From Thermorudis peleae (GTDB lineage Bacteria > Chloroflexota > Chloroflexia > Thermomicrobiales > Thermomicrobiaceae), in assembly GCF_000744775.1 (NCBI RefSeq), contig NZ_JQMP01000003.1:1-64000 (forward strand): DNA of 64,000 nucleotides, read 5' to 3'. Position 1 is the first letter of the stretch, and each line of letters opens with the position of its first letter. The position numbers were made by a program, and so were the translations under genes. This document shows positions 55,087-63,478 of the stretch, in pieces. The notes under the pieces were generated by a model. That model worked only from the letters and a program-made list of their open reading frames with translations, did not search any database and had not been told where the DNA came from.

Positions 55087-55940
55087 TGGGCTGGCACCTG
55101 CGGCGCACTTGTGCCCGCTTCGACGCCGATTAACCGCACGATCTCGACGTCATACTCGGCGAGGACGGTAAGATAGCGATTGATGCCGACGAGGTCGCCG
55201 GGCAGGTGCCCCATCACCACGACGTTGCCCCGGGCATCACGGAGTGCTTCAAGCTCAGCCGGCGCAAGGTGCAGGTAGAGCACGGTGCCGACGCCGTGGG
55301 CGAAATAGGCCCGGGCGACCGCTGCGCCGCCGTTGGTTCCTGCACCGTGGACAACGGCAATCCGTCCAGCCGGACGATCGACTGCGCCGACGGGCACCAT
55401 CGGCGGCATTGGTGCTGTGGCGAACTCCGGAATCGTTAGCAGCGCATCGAGCACGTCCTGGACAAGCGGCTCGCGACCAAGCGAGGCACAGTGCCGCTCG
55501 ATTGTTTCCGCGATGACCCGCCGACCAACCTCGTCGAGCGGAAGATGCAGATTGAGGAACGGCAAGCCGAGCAAACGGGCAACAGCCGGCGTTTGCTCGT
55601 AGTTCTGGGCATGGTGCTGGAGCGTCAGCCGCCGCACGAGCGGCGCGATCGCCGCTTTCGCTTCCTCGCGCGGCACGCCGTGCTCAACCATCAGGTCGAC
55701 ATGTCGCGCGAGAACGTCGACAAAGTGGACGACCGCGTCACCACCAGCCGGATGGTGCGCCAGCACGCCGTCGCAGCCGAGCTCGCGTGCAAGCAGCAAC
55801 TCGGCAGGCCCAACATCAAGGGCAACCAGGAGACGGCGGATCCCATCTCCTGGGACGTAAACCGCGCTATCGCCCGGCAACTGGCGCATCCCAGCCATAT
55901 CGAGCGCGCACTGAACCATCACATCAGTACTGACTGGCAT
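55083..55940 (-). CDS. Nif3-like dinuclear metal centre protein
   Basis: A 285-residue member of the NIF3/GTP cyclohydrolase I type 2-like family, with two-metal sites of unclear activity. Metal-binding stretches are DGVLAHHPAGG and the C-terminal VVHGAGTNGG and VVMGHLPGDLVG. ATG 55940 has GGAGGAGGGG seven bases upstream; the open frame beyond it is spurious. Confidence 0.8.
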   Translation of the reverse strand: MPVSTDVMVQCALDMAGMRQLPGDSAVYVPGDGIRRLLVALDVGPAELLLARELGCDGVLAHHPAGGDAVVHFVDVLARHVDLMVEHGVPREEAKAAIAPLVRRLTLQHHAQNYEQTPAVARLLGLPFLNLHLPLDEVGRRVIAETIERHCASLGREPLVQDVLDALLTIPEFATAPMPPMVPVGAVDRPAGRIAVVHGAGTNGGAAVARAYFAHGVGTVLYLHLAPAELEALRDARGNVVVMGHLPGDLVGINRYLTVLAEYDVEIVRLIGVEAGTSAPQVPAH

Positions 55941-56052
55941 GCAACGTCCCCTCCTCCATGGTTGTGGCTCGCCATCGCTTTCAATCACGAAGTATGCTTG
56001 AGCGGCAGACGGCCGCATGCCGGATCGCGGCCCTGGAGGAGTGTCTGCACTG

Positions 56053-57117
56053 ATGGATAAGCGCGACATTGTGCGTCTGACGACACTCGCCCACTGTGCT
56101 GGGTGAGCGGGCAAGCTCGGGCCCGAGGCATTGGCGCAGGTCCTGCGCCCGCTCGAGCGCTATCATGATCCGCACGTCCTGGTCGGTCTGCAGACCAGCG
56201 ACGATGCGGCTGTCTACGCCGTGCGCGATGACCTGGCGCTTGTCCAGACGCTCGACTTCTTCCCCCCGATCGTTGATGATCCCTTCACGTTTGGGGCGAT
56301 CGCTGCGGCTAATGCGCTGAGTGATGTGTACGCGATGGGCGCGATGCCGATCCTTGCGCTCAACATTGCAGCCTGGCCTGACAGCCTGCCGCTCGAGCAA
56401 CTGGCCGACATTCTGGCCGGGGGTGCGAGCAAGGCCGCCGAGGCCGGTATTGTCGTTGCCGGAGGACACACCGTCACCGACGACGAGCCGAAGTACGGCA
56501 TGGTGGTCACCGGCGTAGCACACCCGCAGCAGATTTGGACGAAAGCTGGGGCACAGCCCGGTGATGTGCTCTTCCTCACCAAGCCGATTGGCACAGGCGC
56601 GATCAGCACGGCGTTGAAGGCCGGCACCGTCGCCCCGGAGCACCTAGATCAAGCGGTTGCCTCGATGTTACGCCTCAATAAACGTGCAGCCGAGCTCCTG
56701 CACGATTTTCCGGTGCACGCCTGCACTGACATTACTGGCTATGGGCTGATCGGCCACGCGATGGAAGTAGCACAGAAGAGCGGCGTTCGCCTCGTGATTG
56801 TGGCCGAGGCAGTGCCGCTGCTCGACGGTGCCGTAACGTACGCCCAGGCCGGCTACCTCCCCGGCGGCATGCGCCGCAACCGGGCCTATTACGCCGAAGG
56901 GCCGGGCAACCTGGTGGACTGGGACAGCGCCATTCCACCAGTGCTCTGGGACCTGTTCTTCGACCCTGTCACATCGGGCGGGTTGCTGTTCACGCTACCG
57001 CCGACGGCCGCCGAAGCAGCCGAGCGCGCGTTTGCCCACGCAGGCGAACCGCTCTGGCGCATTGGCTGGGTCGAGCCCGGTCTTGGCATCCAGGTTGTGA
57101 CCCGCGACCGCCCCTAG
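56053..57117 (+). CDS. selD: Selenide,water dikinase (selenophosphate synthetase) with in-frame TGA selenocysteine
   Basis: Makes selenophosphate from selenide and ATP for selenocysteine or selenouridine synthesis. ATG 56053 opens LTTLAHCAG, then TGA (56104-56106, codon 18), then AGKLGPEALAQVLRPL. The TGA sits exactly where SelD has its catalytic Cys/Sec (E. coli Cys17), and Lys21 matches the essential Lys20. Downstream are TSDDAAVYAVRDD, VAGGHTVTDDEPKYG and ACTDITGYGLIGHAMEV. With Sec the protein is 354 residues, normal length. A naive call would begin at TTG 56131 and lose the active site. GGAGGAG precedes the ATG. Confidence 0.92.
56133..56149 (+). promoter_or_regulatory. Candidate bacterial SECIS hairpin in selD
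   Basis: A 7-bp stem (56133-56139 with 56143-56149) with apical GTC starts 26 nt after the TGA. The top reads GCAGGTCCTGC in RNA-like form, strikingly like the apical GCAGGUCUGC of the E. coli fdhF SECIS. The TGA-to-loop distance of ~33 nt is in the bacterial range. SelB would bind here to deliver Sec-tRNA. Confidence 0.7.
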
Positions 57118-57128
57118 CCTATCGCCCG

Positions 57129-57983
57129 ATGGTCGACCGACCGGCACGCATCCGCGACCAACTGAGCCAGCTTGGCCTTCGTCCTCGCAAGGCACTCGGC
57201 CAGCACTTCCTACATGACCGCGGTATTGTGCAGCGGATCGTCACGACTGCGCAGCTCATGCCCGGCCAGCTCGTCGTCGAGATCGGCCCAGGACTTGGCA
57301 TGCTTACCGCGGCGCTGGTTGAGCGAGGCGCGCAGGTTATTGCAATCGAGCTCGATGCTGATCTTGCTCAGTACCTCACCGAGCACTTCGCTGGCCAGCC
57401 AGTCACCATTGTGCACGCCGACGCACTAACCGTCGACTACGCGGCACTGACCGGCGGCCAGCCGTACGTCGTCGTCGCGAATCTACCCTATAACGTTGCG
57501 ACCGCGATTCTTGAACGACTGCTCACCGGTCAGCATCCGCCGGAGCGACTGGTCGTGATGGTGCAACGCGAAGTTGCCGAGCGGCTCGCTGCCCGTCCGC
57601 CACAGATGAGCCTGTTGAGTGTCCTCGCCCAGACATTCACTGAGCCCCGAATTGTCTTTCGGATTGGGCCGGGCGCATTCGTGCCTCCGCCAAAGGTCGA
57701 ATCGGCGGTTGTGACGCTAGATCGGCGGGCCGAGCCGCTCGTGCCGCAAGCTGAACAGTCCGACTTCTTCCGCGTCGTTCAGGCAGGATTTCAGCAGCGC
57801 CGCAAGCAACTCGTCAACGCACTCGCGCATGGTCTTGGCCTGCCGAAGCCAGCGGTTCACGCGGCCCTGCAGGCAGCGGCCATTGCGCCAACACGCCGTG
57901 CTGAGACACTGACGATTGCAGAATGGCTCACCCTCAGTCGCACGCTGCGCGAGCAAGGAACAGCGCATGACGTGGCAGGTTGA
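57129..57983 (+). CDS. rsmA: 16S rRNA dimethyladenosine transferase (KsgA/RsmA)
   Basis: Dimethylates two adenosines near the 3' end of 16S rRNA during late 30S assembly. It is 284 residues. RPRKALGQHFLHD, the SAM motif VVEIGPGLGMLTAAL, the catalytic VANLPYNVAT and VPPPKVESAVV are all typical. It is 11 nt after selD and overlaps ispE by 17 nt, a conserved rsmA-ispE pairing. Confidence 0.95.
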   Translation: MVDRPARIRDQLSQLGLRPRKALGQHFLHDRGIVQRIVTTAQLMPGQLVVEIGPGLGMLTAALVERGAQVIAIELDADLAQYLTEHFAGQPVTIVHADALTVDYAALTGGQPYVVVANLPYNVATAILERLLTGQHPPERLVVMVQREVAERLAARPPQMSLLSVLAQTFTEPRIVFRIGPGAFVPPPKVESAVVTLDRRAEPLVPQAEQSDFFRVVQAGFQQRRKQLVNALAHGLGLPKPAVHAALQAAAIAPTRRAETLTIAEWLTLSRTLREQGTAHDVAG

Positions 57984-58863
57984 ACTGCGCCGCCCACTTG
58001 TGCTTGTTGCACCAGCGAAAGTGAACCTTGGGCTCGAAGTCCTGGGCCGCCGCCCTGACGGCTACCACGACGTCGTGACCATCCTGCAGACGATCAGTTG
58101 CTTCGACCGGATCGTGCTCCGCCCAGCCCCGACACTGCGCTATACGCCACCGCCCGACATCGGTAGCGATGACCTTGTGCAGCGTGCGCTTGACCTGCTC
58201 GCGGCCGCCGGTGTTCGGCTCCAGGCCGCGATTCACCTCACCAAAGTGATCCCCATTGCAGCCGGGCTTGGGGGCGGAAGCAGCGACGCTGGCACGCTGC
58301 TCGGCGCGCTCCAGTACGCTGGTGTCCCACGCACGCTGCTCGACGAGATCGCCAGGACGCTCGGGAGCGATGTGCCGTTCTTCCTCGCGGGCGGCACCGC
58401 GCTGGCTCGCGGACGAGGCACGGAACTGGAGCCGCTGCCGACGCCATCACGCTGGCTTGTGGTCGCTGTGCCGCCGCTCAGCCTGCCAGCCAAGACGGCA
58501 ACGCTGTACGGTCGGTTGTCCCCAGCTGACTACAGCGATGGCCATTCGACGCTCGCGCAAGCCGAACGCCTGCGACGTGGGCAGGGACTTGAGCCGACGC
58601 ACCTGCGCAACGCTTTCGCCCGGACGCTGCTCGAATGGCCAGCCTGCCGCGCGCTCGTCGACCAGCTTGCGGCGGCGGGGGCAACGACCTGCTGGCCGAG
58701 CGGCGCAGGGCCGGCGTGGTTCACCGTGACTGAACAGTGGTGTGCTGCGTGGCGGCTCACCTGGCTGCTTCGCCAGCAGGGCATTACCGCATTCTCCTGC
58801 CATACGGTTGGGGCGGACATGAACCGCCCGCGTGCGCAGGCAGCGTTTGCCCAGCACTCCTAA
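57967..58863 (+). CDS. ispE: 4-diphosphocytidyl-2-C-methyl-D-erythritol kinase
   Basis: GHMP kinase of the MEP isoprenoid pathway, 298 residues. The ATP-binding PIAAGLGGGSSDAG motif and N-terminal PAKVNLGLEVLGRRPDGYHD are diagnostic. LGSDVPFFLAGGTALARGRG is also conserved. ATG 57967 lies inside the end of rsmA behind AAGGA. Confidence 0.95.
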   Translation: MTWQVELRRPLVLVAPAKVNLGLEVLGRRPDGYHDVVTILQTISCFDRIVLRPAPTLRYTPPPDIGSDDLVQRALDLLAAAGVRLQAAIHLTKVIPIAAGLGGGSSDAGTLLGALQYAGVPRTLLDEIARTLGSDVPFFLAGGTALARGRGTELEPLPTPSRWLVVAVPPLSLPAKTATLYGRLSPADYSDGHSTLAQAERLRRGQGLEPTHLRNAFARTLLEWPACRALVDQLAAAGATTCWPSGAGPAWFTVTEQWCAAWRLTWLLRQQGITAFSCHTVGADMNRPRAQAAFAQHS

Positions 58864-58976
58864 GTGGTCATTCGCTCACCAATTCTTACCTGTTCCACCC
58901 TCCCTGCAGAGCAGGCATCTACTGGGGGAGCGGGCAGGGAAAGGGCACGTTTCGTTCTGAAAGTGTTGCAGAGATA

Positions 58977-59005
58977 TTGACAAGCGAAACCTTTCATGTT
59001 ACGAT
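58977..59005 (+). promoter_or_regulatory. Promoter of the sugar ABC transporter operon
   Basis: TTGACA (58977-58982) and TACGAT (59000-59005) with a 17-nt spacer lie 55 nt before the binding-protein gene. A short inverted GAAA/TTTC element at 58986-58995 sits in the spacer and may hold a repressor, but it is too short to name. Confidence 0.7.
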
Positions 59006-59059
59006 ACGATCAAAACCAGCGAGGGGCGAGACAAGACGCGCAACACGAGGAGGGATGCA

Positions 59060-60541
59060 ATGCACGCCCACCGAGTCACCCGCCGAATGTTTCTCAGGAC
59101 ACTTGCGCTTGGGCTTGGGGCATCGGGAGCGGCCGGGCTCTTGAGCGCCTGCGGTGGTGGCGCAACGCCAACAGCAACGCCAACCACGGGCATGGCAGCT
59201 GCCCAAGCCAGCCCGGCGGCTACAGCGACATCAGCTGCGCCAGCCGCGACGCAGGCGGCTGCGACCCCGACACGAGCCGCAACGACCAGCCAGCCGGTGA
59301 AACTCACGCTGCTTGAGCACCAGAAGCCACGCGTTGATCTGCTCAAGTCACTCCTGCCGAAGTTTGAAGACGCGATGAAGAGCCAGGGCAAGAACATTAC
59401 GGTTGAATTACAAGAAGGCCCGGCAGAAGACTCCGAGTTCTATAGCAAGCTCACACTGGACTTTAGTGCTGGGACGGCGGCCGACGTCACGTCCTTCGGA
59501 TACGATCGCGTTGCCCAGTTTGCCTCCAGTGGCTACCTGCTTGATCTGACCCAGTACGTGAACGCGTGGCCAGATTGGAAGGCACACTTCTACGAGAAGC
59601 TCCGCCAGCAAGTAACCCAGTCGGACGGCAAGGTCTATGCCATCCCGCGCGAAGCGACCATCATGGAGCTGTTTTACCGCAAGGATATCTTGACCCAACT
59701 CAACATACCGACAACCCAGCCCCAGAGTTGGAAAGAGCTGCTCGACCGCATGACGCAGGCGACCAAGGCGACGGGCAAGCCCTCGCTGCTGTTCCCAGCA
59801 GGAGAGTCATGGGGTGGGGGCACGTTTGCCGAAGGCTTTATTCACTTGATGCTCGGCACCGATAGCTCACTCTACCAGAATGGCAAGTGGGTCGTGCGCA
59901 GTCCGGGGCTAACGGCAGTCTTCACGTTCTATCAGCAAATGGTTGAGGCCGGTGTGCTGCCGGTGCAACCGCTCTTGAATCCAGAGCCGTGGGTGCCGAC
60001 AAAGTATCAGGCATTCCCGAAGGGTGATTTGCTCTGCACCACCGGTGGTACCTGGAGTTGGATCTTCGACTGGGGGCCGAAGGGAGCTGCACCGATCGAC
60101 GGGCTGTTCGACAAGGTTGCGACCTGGCAGTTCCCGACGCAAAACGGGAACGGCACATTCGTTTACGGCGCAGTCGGTTGGGTCTGGGCAGCCTCAGCGA
60201 AGACGAAGTATCCGGATGCCGCGTGGGAGCTGATTAAGTGGCTGGCCAGTGGTGAAGCGATGGCCCAGAATGCTGTCACCATCGGTGCGGCGGCGCCGCG
60301 CGATGACATCCAGTCGATTGCGCCCTACAGCCAGATGCCGTTCCTGATTGATGCCGAGAAACAGCTCACGAACTCGCGATCCTTCTCCTATCCGCCGGGT
60401 ACCGATAAAATTGAACAAGCAGTGGGCGAGGCAACCCAAGCGGTGATCACCAAGGCCAAGAACGGCCAGCAGGCAGCTGATCAGTTTGCCCAGCAGGCGA
60501 CGCAGCTCCTGGGGTCGAGTAACGTCACGACGATGTCATAA
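59060..60541 (+). CDS. Sugar ABC transporter substrate-binding lipoprotein with Tat signal (SBP family 1)
   Basis: A 493-residue extracellular carbohydrate-binding protein. The N-terminus carries a twin-arginine signal TRRMFLRTLALGLG and a lipobox LLSAC, so it is exported folded and lipid-anchored. A Thr/Ala-rich linker (~35-75) follows. The SBP-1 fold is recognised from the VKLTLLEHQKPRVDLLKSLL start, the EGPAEDSEFYSKLTLDF region and ELIKWLASGEAMAQNA. It uses the Tat route, which matches tatC in this window. ATG 59060 follows GGAGGG. First gene of the operon; the sugar is unknown, and ThuA-like neighbours hint at trehalose-type disaccharides. Confidence 0.92.
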   Translation: MHAHRVTRRMFLRTLALGLGASGAAGLLSACGGGATPTATPTTGMAAAQASPAATATSAAPAATQAAATPTRAATTSQPVKLTLLEHQKPRVDLLKSLLPKFEDAMKSQGKNITVELQEGPAEDSEFYSKLTLDFSAGTAADVTSFGYDRVAQFASSGYLLDLTQYVNAWPDWKAHFYEKLRQQVTQSDGKVYAIPREATIMELFYRKDILTQLNIPTTQPQSWKELLDRMTQATKATGKPSLLFPAGESWGGGTFAEGFIHLMLGTDSSLYQNGKWVVRSPGLTAVFTFYQQMVEAGVLPVQPLLNPEPWVPTKYQAFPKGDLLCTTGGTWSWIFDWGPKGAAPIDGLFDKVATWQFPTQNGNGTFVYGAVGWVWAASAKTKYPDAAWELIKWLASGEAMAQNAVTIGAAAPRDDIQSIAPYSQMPFLIDAEKQLTNSRSFSYPPGTDKIEQAVGEATQAVITKAKNGQQAADQFAQQATQLLGSSNVTTMS

Positions 60542-60583
60542 CGTGTGGCCGGCCGAGCGGCGTCGGCAGCGAGGAGCGGAGCG

Positions 60584-61480
60584 ATGCAGCCAGTTCGCAC
60601 GTGGCGTGATGCCGTTTTTGTCATCGCATTCTTATTCCCGGCGCTGGCGCTGCTCGGCCTGTTCATTGTCTGGCCGGCCATCTGGGCATTCGCCCAGAGC
60701 CTCACGAACCGGTCGTTAACTGGGCCGGCAGCGCTTCATCCCCAGTTTGTTGGACTTGAGAACTACCGTCGATTGCTGCAGGACAGCGAGTTTCATGCTT
60801 CGCTCGGCAAATCGGTCCTCTTTGTCCTGCTCTCAGCAATTATTGGGCAGACCGTTGCCGGGTTTTTCATTGCGTATCTCATGGCCCGGCGCCCGGGCTG
60901 GCAGTTGCGCTTTACCCCAGTGTTCGCAGCCATCTTCGTCCTGCCCCTGGCTGCTCCCGAGACTGTGGCGGCGCTGGCATGGGCAAGTCTCACGACCGGG
61001 ACGCCTGAAGGGCTGCTGAACCGCGCACTCAGTCTGGTTGGGGCTGGGCCGGTGCAATGGCTGCAACAGTATGCGTTCCCGGTCATCATCGTGGTCAATA
61101 TCTGGCGGGGAATCACCTTTGCCATGGTCTTCTTTGCCGCTGCCATTGAAAGTCTGCCGACATCGGCACTGGAGGCGGCCATGATCGATGGGGCGACCGC
61201 TGGCCAGCGGCTCTTCCGGATCGTCATTCCGATGCTTCGCCCACAGATCCTCATCTTCTTGATGCTCACGACGATTACCACTTTCGGCATCTTTGGGTTG
61301 GTCTACTTTCTGACGCGTGGTGGTCCCCAGAATGCGACCGAGATCATCGGTATCTACGTCTACAAGCGAGCGTTCCAGTACTTTGACATCGGCCTTGGGA
61401 GCGCGGCGAGCGTTGTGCTCCTCTGCTTGCTGCTCGTTCTTGGTCTCTATTACGTCCGCCTCATGAAGGAGCAGGTATGA
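60584..61480 (+). CDS. Sugar ABC transporter permease (MalF/UgpA type)
   Basis: A 298-residue inner-membrane subunit with six helices. The EAA loop that contacts the ATPase reads LEAAMIDGATAGQRLFRIVIP. ATG 60584 follows GAGGAG; the open frame upstream adds 13 unrelated residues. It is 42 nt after the binding protein and overlaps the next permease by ATGA. Confidence 0.93.
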   Translation: MQPVRTWRDAVFVIAFLFPALALLGLFIVWPAIWAFAQSLTNRSLTGPAALHPQFVGLENYRRLLQDSEFHASLGKSVLFVLLSAIIGQTVAGFFIAYLMARRPGWQLRFTPVFAAIFVLPLAAPETVAALAWASLTTGTPEGLLNRALSLVGAGPVQWLQQYAFPVIIVVNIWRGITFAMVFFAAAIESLPTSALEAAMIDGATAGQRLFRIVIPMLRPQILIFLMLTTITTFGIFGLVYFLTRGGPQNATEIIGIYVYKRAFQYFDIGLGSAASVVLLCLLLVLGLYYVRLMKEQV

Positions 61481-62361
61481 GTCGCGAACTGTCTGCATCG
61501 CGTGCGCACGCGACCGTTGCACCGGCAACCCAGCGTCGCCTTGGCGCGCAAAACCTCGCCCAGTTCGGTGCCTATGGCCTCTTAGTGCTCCTCGCGATTT
61601 TCTCCCTCGTGCCATTCGCCTGGGTTGTGCTGGCGGCATTCGATGCCCACGCGACGATCTACTTTCAGATTCCCCGATCATGGACATTGCAGCACGTGAT
61701 CGATCTCTTTACCGAAGCCGACGGTGTGCGCTTGATTATCAACAGTCTGATCTATACCCTGGGCGCAACGGTGGTTACGATTATCGTTTGCACGATGGGT
61801 GGGTATGTGCTCTCGCGTTTTGCCTTCCCAGGCTCGCGAGTGCTGCTGTTGGGCATCCTGTTGCTCCGCATTGTTCCGCCGACGGCAACCATTGTCCCGC
61901 TCTACCTCCTTGCCACGAGCCTGGGCTTTCGTGACACCTACCATGGCGTCATCCTCGTGCTGGCTGCACTGCAGACGCCGCTTGCACTCTGGATGCTGAA
62001 AGGCTTCTTTGACGCAGTGCCTATTGCCATTGAGGAGGCGGCGCTGGTCGATGGGGCAAGCCGGCTCCGCGCCGCTTTCCAGGTCGTGCTGCCGCTTGCT
62101 GGCCAGGGGGTGGCTGCGGCAGGGCTGATTGGCTTCATCGGCGCGTGGAGCGAATTCCTTATCCCGCTCGTCTTGATTTCTGACCAGGACAAGATGCCGA
62201 TCTCGATCGGGATGTTCCGGGCATGGATTTCCTACACGCAGGTTGACTGGGGATTGCTCGCTGCCTTGTCGATAACCTACATGATCCCGGCTGTCGTGTT
62301 CTACGTCATTGCCCGACGCGCCTTACAAAGCTCGATTGCTGGTGGGCTGTCGGGTGTCTAG
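61477..62361 (+). CDS. Sugar ABC transporter permease (MalG/UgpE type)
   Basis: Partner permease of 294 residues with six helices. The EAA loop is IEEAALVDGASRLRAAFQVVLP. The proteins match the usual CUT1 importer layout. The ATPase subunit is not in the window, as often happens when a shared MsmK/UgpC-type ATPase is used. Confidence 0.93.
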   Translation: MSRELSASRAHATVAPATQRRLGAQNLAQFGAYGLLVLLAIFSLVPFAWVVLAAFDAHATIYFQIPRSWTLQHVIDLFTEADGVRLIINSLIYTLGATVVTIIVCTMGGYVLSRFAFPGSRVLLLGILLLRIVPPTATIVPLYLLATSLGFRDTYHGVILVLAALQTPLALWMLKGFFDAVPIAIEEAALVDGASRLRAAFQVVLPLAGQGVAAAGLIGFIGAWSEFLIPLVLISDQDKMPISIGMFRAWISYTQVDWGLLAALSITYMIPAVVFYVIARRALQSSIAGGLSGV

Positions 62362-62413
62362 GCCCACAGCGGTACTGTTTCACCACGGCTCGGCCAGATG
62401 ATGGGAGGAGAGT

Positions 62414-63463
62414 GTGCAACCGATCGGTGTGGATGCGCGTGCGGCTGAGCCGCCGTTGCGCGTTGCGGTTTTTGGTTGTGGAGTGATGGCTCGAGAGCAT
62501 GTCAAGGCTGCCCTGCAACGGCCTGGACGCGTCACCGTCGTGGCCGTTTGTGATCCGTCGCCGCAGGCGTATGCGGCAATGGCCGCGTTGTTTGAGGCAG
62601 TTGGGCAACCCGCGCCGCCGAACGTGCCCGACCTGGCTCTCCTGCTTGCGCGTTACCATGATCAGCTTGACCTGGTGCTGATTGCTACGCCGCATGCCGT
62701 CCATTTTGCGCAGGCGAGTGCGGTACTCGCCGCTGGGCTGCCAGTTATCCTAGAAAAGCCCATGGTCACCACGGTGGAAGAGGCGAGGGCATTGGTTGCG
62801 GCGCAGCATCGCGCTGGGCGCGAACTGATCGTGGCGTTTAATGGCAGCCTCTCACCACGCATTCGGGAGGCGGCACGGCTGCTCCAGCAGGGCGAGCTTG
62901 GAGATATCCTGCTCATTGCAGGAACCATCTGGGAGGGATGGCGCACTGCCTATCGCGGCCACTGGAAGCAAGATCCAGCGGTATCGGGCGGAGGGTTCTT
63001 CTTCGATACCGGAGCGCACCTGCTGAACACAGTCGCTGATCTCGCTGGACAGCCGATCATTGAGGTGGCCGCGTGGCTTGACGAGCGGGGTGGCCCTCCC
63101 GGCCTCGAAATCCTTGGGACCGTGATGGCACGGCTCCAGCGTGGTGGGCTGGTCTCGCTGGCAGCCTGCGGAGACACGATTCGTGTCTGTGCTTCGGAAA
63201 TTACAGTGTTTTGTACCCAGGGCATCGTTCGGACCGATGCGTGGGGGCGGAGCCTCGCTGTCCAGCGGAACGGTGAGGAGACAGCGTATGACATTACGCA
63301 GGACGAGCCACATGACGTATGGGACGTTGCCCAGGCCGTGCTGCGCCACGGTCAGCCCAATCCCTGCCCACCGGAAGCAGGACTGCGGATGGCACTGTTC
63401 TGGGAAGCAATCCAGCGTTCGGCGAAGCAGGGTGGGCAACCAGTTGTCATACAGCCTGACTGA
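62414..63463 (+). CDS. Gfo/Idh/MocA-family oxidoreductase
   Basis: NAD(P)-dependent sugar oxidoreductase of 349 residues. The Rossmann motif is VAVFGCGVMAREHVKAAL, the conserved EKP motif is in PVILEKPMVTT, and the catalytic-type His lies in FFDTGAHLLNTVADL. It probably oxidises the imported sugar or a derivative, as in thu-type operons where ThuB plays this role. GTG 62414 follows GGGAGGAGA. It is 52 nt after the permease. Confidence 0.9.
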   Translation: MQPIGVDARAAEPPLRVAVFGCGVMAREHVKAALQRPGRVTVVAVCDPSPQAYAAMAALFEAVGQPAPPNVPDLALLLARYHDQLDLVLIATPHAVHFAQASAVLAAGLPVILEKPMVTTVEEARALVAAQHRAGRELIVAFNGSLSPRIREAARLLQQGELGDILLIAGTIWEGWRTAYRGHWKQDPAVSGGGFFFDTGAHLLNTVADLAGQPIIEVAAWLDERGGPPGLEILGTVMARLQRGGLVSLAACGDTIRVCASEITVFCTQGIVRTDAWGRSLAVQRNGEETAYDITQDEPHDVWDVAQAVLRHGQPNPCPPEAGLRMALFWEAIQRSAKQGGQPVVIQPD

Positions 63464-63478
63464 AAGGGGTGCAGCGCG

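Noticed and set aside
56131-57117. SelD starting at TTG 56131
   Set aside because: Would drop the catalytic Sec and Lys; the upstream frame through TGA matches SelD exactly.
58986-58995. LacI-type operator (GAAA/TTTC) in the ABC transporter promoter
   Set aside because: The inverted element is two bases shorter than usual LacI-family sites and has no repeat elsewhere in the window.
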